Assembly: GCA_945910715.1 (NCBI GenBank) | Contig: CAMDZU010000108.1 | Span: 1 to 5,511, forward strand | DNA length: 5,511 bases | Origin: an uncultured Clostridia bacterium | GTDB taxonomy: Bacteria; Bacillota; Clostridia; Oscillospirales; Ruminococcaceae | Reading direction: 5' to 3' | Shown here: piece by piece, positions 1 through 5,511 of the stretch | Numbering within the stretch: position 1 is the first letter of the stretch | Layout of the letters: the number at the start of each line of letters is the position of its first letter | The notes under the pieces: generated by a model | What the model was told of the DNA's origin: nothing | The model's input: the letters and a program-made list of their open reading frames with translations, nothing else | Database searches by the model: none | Translations under genes and position numbers: made by a program

Positions 1-1185
1 GCCCTTGCAGAAGGAGTAGATTACCGCAAACAGCGGAATACCGATAATCAGTCCCACGAAGCCGAACAGACTTTGTCCAAGGAGAATTGCAAAAATAACC
101 CAGAAGCTGGATAAGCCTGTGGTGTCACCGAGGATTTTCGGGCTGATAACGTTGCCGTCAAGCTGCTGGAGTACAACTACCATAATTACAAAGTAAAGGC
201 AGGCAAGAGGGTCCTCCATAAGTATCAGCAATGCGCTTGGAACAGCGCCGATAATTGGTCCGAAATAGGGAATGATGTTGAACACCGCCATAAGCACCGA
301 AACCAGCATTGTGTAGGGCATATTGAAAATGGTCATGAGAATGAAGAACATTACGCCCATAATAAAGGAGTCGATAAGCTTTCCCGTGAAAAAGCCGCCG
401 AACTTTATGTTGATTTCACGCATATTGCGGAGTATGGTGTTGGTGGTTTTGGGCTTTAAAAAGGCGTATAGGGCTTTCTTTATCTGTGCCGCAAAAAGCT
501 CCTTGTGGTAAAGGAAGTAAATGCTGATGATAAAGCCTAAAATTACGTTTAAGAACGCTCCGATAACGCTCATCAGCCCTGACGAAACCGTACCTACAAT
601 ATCCGTCATCTGCGGCAGTATTGAGGTTTTCAGCCAGTCCATAAAATAGGTGGTGATATTGCCGAAAAATTCCGATACGGCGTTTCTTACGTCGGGATAA
701 TTTTCAAGGAATTGGGTTAGCCAGTCGTTGGTTTCCTGAATGTACGTCGGCATATTGTTGATAAGGGTCTGCACCGTTTCAACAAGCTGCGGAATTACCG
801 CAAACAGCAGTCCCACAAACAATATTATTGCTAAAAGAATGGTAGTCGCAACGCTGAGAGCTCGGCAGGCTTTCTTTATATTAAGGGTATTGTCCTCGGG
901 AATTGCGGCAGGATTTTCCTTAAGCAGCTTTGCTTTTTTTCTTTTGTCAATTGCAAAGGCAATTCTGCGGAAGCAGCTTTTCTCGAAAAATGTAGCAATA
1001 GGGGAAAGCACATAGGCGATAACAAAGCCCATTACAAGCGGCATCAGCATATTCCACACAGTGCCGACTGCATTTGCAACGGATTCGAAGTTATCCACTG
1101 CCACAAAGAAAACAGTTCCTGCGACAATTACTGAGAAGGCTGTAATCCCCCAATGGAGATATTTTTTGTCCCATTTGAAGTTCAT
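1..1185 (-). CDS. AI-2E family transporter (PerM-like), C-terminus cut by window edge
   Basis: I translated 395 codons from ATG at 1185 to base 1 with no stop, so the C-terminus is missing; from the usual family length only a few dozen residues should be lacking. It is a polytopic inner-membrane protein. Hydrophobic segments lie near residues 13-30, 44-62, 112-133, 203-224, 262-288, 291-307, 327-340 and 360-391, with a charged stretch (about 78-106, KRKKAK) between the first pair and the third. Family signatures are visible in the second half: GGFFTGKLIDSFIMG (263-277), IPYFGP with a following G and P (305-316), QQLDGNVISPKILGD (340-354) and an LFGxxGxxxGIP end (373-384). Family members include AI-2 exporters, but others move different solutes (for example Na+/H+ antiporters), so the substrate is unknown. 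The ribosome site is weak (AAAGAAG at 1194-1200, 8 bases from ATG). The gene has its own promoter and is separated from the surface-protein gene by a terminator. Confidence 0.93.
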   Translation of the reverse strand, partial: MNFKWDKKYLHWGITAFSVIVAGTVFFVAVDNFESVANAVGTVWNMLMPLVMGFVIAYVLSPIATFFEKSCFRRIAFAIDKRKKAKLLKENPAAIPEDNTLNIKKACRALSVATTILLAIILFVGLLFAVIPQLVETVQTLINNMPTYIQETNDWLTQFLENYPDVRNAVSEFFGNITTYFMDWLKTSILPQMTDIVGTVSSGLMSVIGAFLNVILGFIISIYFLYHKELFAAQIKKALYAFLKPKTTNTILRNMREINIKFGGFFTGKLIDSFIMGVMFFILMTIFNMPYTMLVSVLMAVFNIIPYFGPIIGAVPSALLILMEDPLACLYFVIMVVVLQQLDGNVISPKILGDTTGLSSFWVIFAILLGQSLFGFVGLIIGIPLFAVIYSFCKG

Positions 1186-1219
1186 AGGCAAATCTTCTTT
1201 CCGATAAGAATTTACAATA

Positions 1220-1248
1220 ATTATATAACTTTTTTTATTCGGTGTCAA
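1220..1248 (-). promoter_or_regulatory. Perfect-consensus sigma-A promoter for the AI-2E transporter
   Basis: On the minus strand, -35 TTGACA (1248-1243) and -10 TATAAT (1225-1220) are separated by exactly 17 bases, and the spacer is A-rich. Both hexamers match the housekeeping consensus at 6 of 6. Transcription would start near 1213, giving a leader of roughly 28 bases to the ATG at 1185, too short for a riboswitch. It lies directly downstream of the terminator of the preceding gene, so the transporter is independently transcribed, probably at a high basal level unless a repressor acts. I see no convincing operator. Confidence 0.87.
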
Positions 1249-1283
1249 CCGAAAAAATTGAGGAATATTACCAAAACAGGCAT

Positions 1284-1314
1284 AATAAAAACAGGACCGA
1301 TTTCTCGATCCTGT
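1284..1314 (-). terminator. Intrinsic terminator of the surface-protein gene, GAAA tetraloop
   Basis: The minus-strand RNA forms a 10-bp stem, ACAGGAUCGA with UCGGUCCUGU (arms 1314-1305 and 1300-1291), with one G-U wobble, closed by a GAAA tetraloop (1304-1301). A U-rich run (UUUU then AUU) follows at 1290-1284. It starts 8 bases past the stop codon at 1323, as expected for a Rho-independent terminator ending that transcript. Confidence 0.92.
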
Positions 1315-1322
1315 CTCTTAAA

Positions 1323-3710
1323 TTATTTCCGTCTGCGCTTCAGTGCAAATATCACAATTGCCGAACCTGCTGCGGCTGTCAATCCGATTGCATTAACGGG
1401 TACGTTTGTGACAGGGTTGGGGTCGGAGCCTGCGCCGTCTGTATTGCTGCTGCCGCCCGAGCTGCTGTCATTGCCGTCGTCGATTACAGCGTCCGAATCG
1501 TCGTCATCGTCTGCCGTGGTGTCATCGTCCGTATCGTCGTAATCGTCGTCGTAGCTGTCGTCGTCATCGTAATAGTCATCATCCGAGGTGTCGTCATCAT
1601 CGATGGTATCGTCATCATCGGTGGTGTCGTCATCATCGGTGGTATCGTCATCATCGGCGGTGTCGTCATCGTCCGTGGTATCGTCATCGTCGGTGGTATC
1701 GTCATCGTCCGTGGTATCGTCATCGTCCTCGCTGTCCTCGTCATCGGGGACAAGCTCTTCCTCCTCATCATCTTCTGAGGTTGTAACGGTGGGCTTGGTG
1801 GTTTTTTCAGTTGTAGTTGTCACTGTGCCTGCACGGACGAATTTTCCCGAAACCGTAACGTCCGATTCGGGCATTGTAAATGCGTAGGTCACCGTTGAGC
1901 CTGTTACCGAAACGGGTGTTGCAATAACCTCCTTGGTGTTATCTCCCGTGTAGTAAACCTTGATTTCCTCAATTTCGTTGCCGGTGGTGGGAGTTGCCGC
2001 AACAAGCACCTGTGTGCCTGCCGAAGCCTTAATGCGTGAAATTGTCATTACGCCGCCTGCCGTATTGTTTACCATTGAGGAAATGTTGTATTCCTTTTCG
2101 GAGAAAATAGGCGATACAACAACGTCGCTTTCAGGCATTACAAAGGTAAAGGAGGAGGTTGTGGAAACAACGCCGCCGTCGCTTGAACGTACAACGGTAA
2201 TTCCCGTAAGGTCGTAGTTTGAAACATTGGTGGTGGTTGAAACGGAAATCTGTATTGTTTCACCCGGGTAGGCAAGGGATTTGTCCGAAACTACCGTGCC
2301 TGCCGCCGAAGCGGTAATCATAATTGAATATGCCTTCTTGGTGTTTGTGCCGAAATAGGGGTAGCCTGCATTTACGGTATCCGAGTTTGTCCAGGATTTC
2401 AGCATAGGATTTCCTGCCGCATAGGCGTTGAGCCGCTCGACAAGATCCGCCGACTTCATCTGGGACGCGTTCATTCCCGTAAGACCTGCAAGGTAGTTTA
2501 TATTGGTGAAGTTGGGGTAGAATGCAACGTAAAGATTGTACTGATATGATGAAGTGCCGCCGTACTGGCTGTACTGCGTATCGTAGAAGCAGTTATATAC
2601 GTTGGTGGTGGAGGTGATTTCTCCGTGGATTGCGCCGCCCTTTTCCGTGCTGGAGGAGCAGTTTACGTTAGCGGCATTGTAGCAGTTGGCGATTGCCGAC
2701 GAGCCGAACTGTGAATAAACGTCATAGCCGAAGATACCGCCTGTTTTATAGGCAACGGAGGCGTCCTTTGAAACGTTGGTTACCGTGCCTATATTGTAGC
2801 AGTTCATAATCGAGCCGCCGTTTATCTGACCTGCAATTCCGCCTATGCCCGAATGTTTGCCCGAAACGCTTCCTGCGTTGACGCAGTTCAGTATCTGGGC
2901 TCCGCTGCCAACATAGCCTGCAATACCGCCCACGTTGGAGGAGCTGTTCTGATTTGTGGAAATTACTGCGCCGCTGTTTGTGCAGCCGTCAATAATACCC
3001 GAAGCAAAATAGCCGACAATGGAGCCGACGTATGAATTGCCCGAAACGCTGCTCTTTGCGTCAATGGCAACATTTCTGATTGTAGCGCCGTTTATGTAGG
3101 TGAAAAGACCTGCGTTGTCGGAGGTTGAAACGGTTTTCAGACCGCATATAGCATAGCCTGCGCCGTCAAAGGTGCCCTTGAAATAGCTTGTGGTATTGCC
3201 AATAGGGGAGAAGCCCTTGCTTACTGTGATGTTTGAAGCGAGAGCTACGGTTTTTCCATCAAAGGCAACGCCCTCGGAAACCAGCTTTGACAGCTTTTCA
3301 AGTCCCTGAGAGTCGGTTATGTAGTAAAGGGAAAGAGTGGTGTTGCTTTCGTAGTCGTTGATATTGGCAGACTGAACCTCAGGCACAACGGGAGCAGGCT
3401 CGGTGGTTGTGCCGCTTGATTCCTCGTTGATTACGGGAGCCAGTGTTGTGGTGCTTTCCATTGAGTCCTCGGAAGCTTCGGGGGCAGTAGTGGTATCGGA
3501 CGAATTTTCCGAGAGGAAAAGCGGAGTGGTTTCGGGAGGATTTTCAGACGAGGAAATGTCGGTAACGTCCCCCGAAGCACCGATAATAAGCAGAGCCGTT
3601 TCGGTTTCGCCGTTGGCGCTTGCGGAAATTCCCCAGAAAACAAGTAATATGAAAAACACAAATGCAGCAGCAATTGTAATAAATTTCAATGCATTTTTGA
3701 AAGCTGACAA
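1323..3710 (-). CDS. Sortase-anchored GLUG-repeat surface protein with Asp-rich stalk
   Basis: 795 residues, probably exported and wall-anchored; binding partner unknown. Layout: signal peptide (hydrophobic 10-28, likely AxA cleavage after A32); low-complexity Ser/Thr/Glu/Pro segment (about 50-112); GLUG-type beta-helix region (about 128-455) with repeated GGIAGYVGSG / NCVNAGSVSG-like units and one Cys per coil (243, 276, 304, 343, 374), ending in a GYPYF motif; two tandem beta domains (about 460-537 and 541-626), both ending FxxMPESDVxVSxxF, resembling divergent InlB B-repeats; Thr-rich linker (629-644); Asp/Glu-rich stalk (646-746) with eight DDDDTx units (662-709); Gly/Ser linker; C-terminal NPVTN (765-769), hydrophobic span (771-790) and KRRRK. 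That tail matches a sortase signal, with NPxTN closer to class B than LPxTG. Start is TTG at 3710: an in-frame TGA lies a few codons upstream and a GAGGTG ribosome site sits 5 bases away. It is a single-gene unit with its own promoter and terminator. The domain names are from pattern recognition, not a search. Confidence 0.9.
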   Translation of the reverse strand: MSAFKNALKFITIAAAFVFFILLVFWGISASANGETETALLIIGASGDVTDISSSENPPETTPLFLSENSSDTTTAPEASEDSMESTTTLAPVINEESSGTTTEPAPVVPEVQSANINDYESNTTLSLYYITDSQGLEKLSKLVSEGVAFDGKTVALASNITVSKGFSPIGNTTSYFKGTFDGAGYAICGLKTVSTSDNAGLFTYINGATIRNVAIDAKSSVSGNSYVGSIVGYFASGIIDGCTNSGAVISTNQNSSSNVGGIAGYVGSGAQILNCVNAGSVSGKHSGIGGIAGQINGGSIMNCYNIGTVTNVSKDASVAYKTGGIFGYDVYSQFGSSAIANCYNAANVNCSSSTEKGGAIHGEITSTTNVYNCFYDTQYSQYGGTSSYQYNLYVAFYPNFTNINYLAGLTGMNASQMKSADLVERLNAYAAGNPMLKSWTNSDTVNAGYPYFGTNTKKAYSIMITASAAGTVVSDKSLAYPGETIQISVSTTTNVSNYDLTGITVVRSSDGGVVSTTSSFTFVMPESDVVVSPIFSEKEYNISSMVNNTAGGVMTISRIKASAGTQVLVAATPTTGNEIEEIKVYYTGDNTKEVIATPVSVTGSTVTYAFTMPESDVTVSGKFVRAGTVTTTTEKTTKPTVTTSEDDEEEELVPDDEDSEDDDDTTDDDDTTDDDDTTDDDDTADDDDTTDDDDTTDDDDTIDDDDTSDDDYYDDDDSYDDDYDDTDDDTTADDDDDSDAVIDDGNDSSSGGSSNTDGAGSDPNPVTNVPVNAIGLTAAAGSAIVIFALKRRRK
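1584..1727 (-). repeat. Eight tandem 18-bp repeats encoding DDDDT[T/A/I/S]
   Basis: Eight contiguous 18-base units run from 1727 down to 1584, in frame with the surface-protein gene and encoding residues 662-709. The sixth residue of successive units is T, T, T, A, T, T, I, S. The four units at the 1727 end use GAC GAT GAC for the first three Asp codons, while the four at the 1584 end use GAT GAT GAC, so there are two sub-families. Units 1 (1710-1727) and 3 (1674-1691) are identical. Less regular Asp-rich sequence continues to about 1503. Copy number could change by slippage or recombination without breaking the frame. Confidence 0.95.
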
Positions 3711-3715
3711 AATAT

Positions 3716-3721
3716 CACCTC
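3716..3721 (-). promoter_or_regulatory. Ribosome binding site that fixes the TTG start of the surface protein
   Basis: GAGGTG (minus strand 3721-3716), part of GAGGTGA, lies 5 bases before TTG at 3710. The next possible starts downstream (for example TTG at residue 8) are too far from it, and an in-frame TGA sits just upstream. TTG is therefore the supported start and it keeps the full signal peptide. Confidence 0.85.
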
Positions 3722-3743
3722 AGATACATAATTATACATCTTT

Positions 3744-3773
3744 ACTATATCACAAACAGCCTTGAAATGTCAA
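3744..3773 (-). promoter_or_regulatory. Sigma-A-type promoter of the surface-protein gene
   Basis: On the minus strand, -35 TTGACA (3773-3768, 6 of 6) and -10 TATAGT (3749-3744, 5 of 6) are separated by 18 bases. The predicted transcription start is near 3737, giving a leader of about 27 bases that contains the GAGGTG ribosome site. A second perfect TATAAT at 3736-3731 lacks a good -35 (CTGTTT) and would leave only a very short leader, so I prefer the first. Confidence 0.75.
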
Positions 3774-3845
3774 TATTTATAATGAAAAAATGTTGGGTGA
3801 AAAAGTGTCGTTACAGATAAGCGGGACGTAAAATTCCCATACCCG

Positions 3846-3883
3846 GGAAAAACCCTGCTGCTCCCAAAAGGAACAACAGGGTT
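3846..3883 (-). terminator. Strong intrinsic terminator closing the metY-MPP-ydbC unit
   Basis: The minus-strand RNA forms AACCCUGUUG / CAGCAGGGUU (3883-3874 with 3860-3851), extended by UUCC / GGAG (3873-3870 with 3864-3861). This gives about 14 bp with two G-U pairs and a 5-base loop, followed by a U run that begins in the stem and continues to 3848. It starts about 20 bases past the YdbC stop codon. A short T run on the plus-strand side (3882-3885) could allow weak termination in the other direction, but no plus-strand gene approaches it. Confidence 0.92.
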
Positions 3884-3902
3884 TTCTGTGTATTATCGGC
3901 TA

Positions 3903-4139
3903 TTATTCAAAGCTGTCCTCTTCGTCACGGGCGTTCCACAGAGCAACAAGCTGCTCCATTTCTTCCTCTGTAAGGGAAATGCCCTTGCCCATTCTTTCGT
4001 GGTCGGGCGCCCATGAGCGAATATCGTACTTAGGCTCTCTGTCATTCCAGGAAACCATATTAAGCTCAATTCTGTAGCCTCTTGAGCCCTCGGAAATAAC
4101 GCCAAGCTCCTTTGTAATCTCATACTTGAATTCTGCCAT
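3903..4139 (-). CDS. ydbC: YdbC/PC4-family ssDNA-binding protein
   Basis: A 78-residue protein that begins MAEFKYEITKELGVISEG and carries WNDREPKYDIRSW (31-43) and MGKGISLTEEEMEQL (50-64). These are the features of the bacterial YdbC family, structurally related to the eukaryotic transcription cofactor PC4, in which a four-stranded sheet plus a C-terminal helix forms a dimer that binds single-stranded DNA. Length matches the family (about 70-80 residues). The conserved KYDIR...KGI core sits in the last sheet strands and the EEEMEQLVAL segment is the helix. The C-terminal tail is acidic (RDEEDSFE). ATG at 4139 lies 7 bases from an AAGGAG site that is within the upstream gene, only 2 bases after its stop, so translation is probably coupled. 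It is the last gene before the terminator. Its cellular role (transcription, replication or repair) is not established, and the gene symbol is a family label. Confidence 0.88.
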   Translation of the reverse strand: MAEFKYEITKELGVISEGSRGYRIELNMVSWNDREPKYDIRSWAPDHERMGKGISLTEEEMEQLVALWNARDEEDSFE

Positions 4140-4141
4140 AC

Positions 4142-4834
4142 TTATACTCCTTTTCTGTTGCTGTCCGCCGGTACTGCCTCGTCGAAAAGAGCGTAGTACT
4201 TAGGCGGTATTCTTTTGTTTATATGATGTCTGCCGAAATACCAGCCTCCGAAATCAACCGTTTCCCTGATATGCTCAAGGTAGGTGTTTATATGGCTGCG
4301 GTCGGTTTTTCCCAGGCAGATAAACTCCGATATAGAGGCAGGCGGCTCGTAGCTTACCACAATGTCCACCTTGTTTCCGAACTGCTTCAAAGCCTCGTCC
4401 GACTTCTTCAGCTCCTCGTCCGTGGGGATTTCTCTCAGCCAGCGCTTTTCCGTATCCTCGCCCTCAAGGTAGGAATCGTTCTCCTCGCTTCTTCCTCCGC
4501 CGAAAGCAAAAACACGTCTGTCCAGCAAATCGAACACGTTTCCTCTGATAAGCTGACGTAGATTGCCGCTTATTTTCCTTGTAAGACCGCCGCACCAGTA
4601 TTCCGTTTCGTACTTTTCAAGCTCGTCGTAATTTTCGTGTACGCCCTCCACAAAAAGCACGTTGTACCGCCGCTTGCCTATCCATTTAAGCAGCTTTTTC
4701 TCCTTTTTGGAGCCGTTCCAGATAAAGCCGAAATCGCCGCATATTATAAGTGAATCGTTCTTTTTCAGCTTTTTTATCAGCGGATTCTTGAACCGTGAAA
4801 TATCGCCGTGAGTGTCGCCTGTAATAAGTATCAT
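4142..4834 (-). CDS. Calcineurin-like metallophosphoesterase-fold protein, active site degenerate
   Basis: 230 residues, soluble, no signal peptide. The N-terminal half follows the metallophosphoesterase pattern: ITGDTHGD (4-11, metal ligands D7 and H9), IICGDFGF (30-37, D34), then FVEGVHENYDEL (61-72). The expected motif there is GNHE, but Val65 replaces the catalytic/metal-binding Asn; H66 is kept. FAFGGGRSEENDSY (109-122) fits the usual GGxxSxD turn. The later histidine motifs are also altered: VSYEPPAS (160-167) has Tyr162 where this family usually has His, and YFGRHHI (199-205) has Arg202 in place of the first His of GHxH, keeping H204. I confirmed all three codons on the minus strand. 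The substrate is unknown; either it is a pseudoenzyme or it uses a reduced metal site. ATG at 4834 has an AAGGA site 5 bases upstream and follows the MetY stop by 8 bases, so the gene is in an operon with its neighbours. Confidence 0.87.
   Translation of the reverse strand: MILITGDTHGDISRFKNPLIKKLKKNDSLIICGDFGFIWNGSKKEKKLLKWIGKRRYNVLFVEGVHENYDELEKYETEYWCGGLTRKISGNLRQLIRGNVFDLLDRRVFAFGGGRSEENDSYLEGEDTEKRWLREIPTDEELKKSDEALKQFGNKVDIVVSYEPPASISEFICLGKTDRSHINTYLEHIRETVDFGGWYFGRHHINKRIPPKYYALFDEAVPADSNRKGV
4147..4152 (-). promoter_or_regulatory. Ribosome binding site of ydbC, embedded in the upstream gene
   Basis: AAGGAG (minus strand 4152-4147) lies 7 bases before the YdbC ATG and is made from the last sense codons (K-G-V) of the phosphoesterase gene. 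Ribosomes ending on the upstream gene will uncover or pass over this site, an arrangement typical of translational coupling. Confidence 0.85.
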
Positions 4835-4842
4835 AATTTTCC

Positions 4843-5511
4843 TTACTTTGTCTTTTCAATGGCCTGTTCAAGGTCGGCAATAATGTCCTCTGTTGTTTCA
4901 AGACCGATTGAAAGACGAACGGTATTTTCTGTAACTCCCGACGCAACAAGCTGTTCGGGTGTAAGCTGTGAATGAGTGGTGGTTGCCGGGTGGATAACCA
5001 TTGAGCGCACGTCGCCCACGTTTGCAACGATTTTAAGCAGCTTCAGGCTGTCCATAAACTTTTCGCCTGCGGCTCTTCCGCCCTTTAATTCAAAGGTGAA
5101 GACTCCGCCTCCTCCGAGGGGAGAATACTTTTTGCAAAGGTCGTAGTATCTGCTGGATTTAAGGGCAGGGTAGTTAACCCTGTCAACCTGCGGATTCTGC
5201 TCCAGATATTCCGCAACGGCAAGAGAATTTTTGCAGTGACGTTCCATACGGAGGGAAAGGGTTTCAATGCCGTTAAGGGTCATAAAGGAGTTGAAAGGGG
5301 AGGGGCAAGCGCCGAAATCTCTTGTAATAAGGGCTCTCAGCCTTGAAATAAAGGCGGTTTCTCCCAGATCCGCAAAAACAACTCCGTGATAGGACGGGTC
5401 GGGGTTATTGAACAACGGGAATCTGTCGTTGCCCTTGAAAACGAACTTGCCCGAATCAACGATAACGCCGCTCATAACCTGTCCGTGTCCGCTTAAGAAC
5501 TTGGTTGCGCT
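4843..5511 (-). CDS. metY: O-acetylhomoserine sulfhydrylase, C-terminal half (N-terminus beyond window)
   Basis: 222 codons are open from the window edge (5511) to TAA at 4845-4843. The family is usually about 420-430 residues, so roughly half is present. It is a PLP-dependent Cys/Met-metabolism enzyme that makes homocysteine from O-acetylhomoserine and sulfide, in the cytoplasm. The first visible residues, SATKFLSGHG, contain the PLP-binding lysine (AAG at 5502-5500), followed by GVIVDSGKF. Other family blocks are PDPSYHGVVFADLG (37-50 of the visible part), GACPSPFNSF (67-76), ETLSLRMERH (83-92), ANVGDVRSMVIHPATTTHSQL (163-183) and the substrate-carboxylate arginine in RLSIG (199-203). The ATG at 5475 is an internal Met, since homology continues upstream to the edge. 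The VDSGKF and NVGD/SQL blocks favour O-acetylhomoserine sulfhydrylase over cystathionine gamma-synthase or methionine gamma-lyase. It leads the run into the phosphoesterase and YdbC genes. A SAM- or T-box-type control element would lie outside the window. Confidence 0.93.
   Translation of the reverse strand, partial: SATKFLSGHGQVMSGVIVDSGKFVFKGNDRFPLFNNPDPSYHGVVFADLGETAFISRLRALITRDFGACPSPFNSFMTLNGIETLSLRMERHCKNSLAVAEYLEQNPQVDRVNYPALKSSRYYDLCKKYSPLGGGGVFTFELKGGRAAGEKFMDSLKLLKIVANVGDVRSMVIHPATTTHSQLTPEQLVASGVTENTVRLSIGLETTEDIIADLEQAIEKTK

Noticed and set aside
1153..1542. Plus-strand ORF spanning the transporter start and the surface-protein end
   Set aside because: It crosses a minus-strand promoter and terminator and overlaps two well-supported genes; its composition is a Ser-rich shadow of Asp codons.
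1584..1727. Possible CRISPR-like array because of regular short repeats
   Set aside because: The units are contiguous 18-mers without spacers, in frame, and encode a protein repeat.
1242..1778. Plus-strand ORF of 178 codons with Val/Ile/Gly-rich repeats resembling a membrane protein
   Set aside because: It is the reverse complement of the Asp-rich repeat coding region; the periodicity comes entirely from the minus-strand gene, and it has no supporting ribosome site or promoter.
3731..3736. Perfect minus-strand TATAAT close to the surface-protein start as the main -10
   Set aside because: Its -35 position reads CTGTTT, and transcription would start only a few bases before the ribosome site; TTGACA-18-TATAGT just upstream is the better fit.
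3834..3850. Short palindrome around CCCGGG (TTCCC...GGGAA) as an operator or second terminator
   Set aside because: The stem is only about 5 bp, has no U run, overlaps the end of the strong terminator and is not near a promoter element.
4223..4561. Plus-strand ORF of 112 codons inside the phosphoesterase gene
   Set aside because: It lies entirely antisense to a gene with recognisable motifs and has no recognisable family features of its own.
4843..5475. ATG at 5475 as the true start of the sulfhydrylase gene
   Set aside because: The frame stays open to the window edge and the 12 upstream codons encode the PLP-lysine motif SATKF...GHG, so the Met is internal.

Overview
The window looks like a piece of a low-to-moderate GC Clostridia chromosome, most likely a gut or rumen Ruminococcus-type member of the Oscillospiraceae. 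This rests on a GLUG-repeat surface protein with Thr-rich linkers and an NPxT-type C-terminal anchor, a YdbC-type PC4 protein, strong AGGAGG-like ribosome sites and consensus sigma-A promoters. The genus is inferred from gene style only. All four/five genes lie on the minus strand, so the window reads from right to left.

Right end (5511 to 3903): a compact three-gene run. It starts with the C-terminal half of a PLP enzyme of the O-acetylhomoserine sulfhydrylase (MetY) family. Eight bases later comes a 230-residue calcineurin-like metallophosphoesterase-fold protein, and after two more bases a 78-residue YdbC/PC4-family single-stranded-nucleic-acid-binding protein. The ribosome site of the last gene lies inside the last codons of the phosphoesterase gene. 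A strong intrinsic terminator (stem 3851-3883) closes the unit. The phosphoesterase has lost three of its expected metal or catalytic residues and may be a pseudoenzyme.

Middle (3773 to 1284): a single-gene unit with its own promoter (TTGACA, 18 bases, TATAGT), a TTG start behind a GAGGTG ribosome site, a 795-residue cell-surface protein, and an intrinsic terminator with a GAAA tetraloop. The protein has a signal peptide, a Ser/Thr-rich segment, a GLUG-type beta-helix region, two tandem MPESDV-ending beta domains, an Asp-rich stalk encoded by eight 18-bp tandem repeats, and a sortase-like NPVTN / hydrophobic / KRRRK tail.

Left end (1248 to 1): a perfect-consensus promoter (TTGACA, 17 bases, TATAAT) lies just beyond that terminator and drives an AI-2E-family membrane transporter, whose C-terminus runs off the window.

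No RNA genes, CRISPR array, insertion sequence or obvious mobile element was seen. No wholly new system is evident. The best leads are the degenerate phosphoesterase paired with the PC4-like protein, and the repeat-built acidic stalk.
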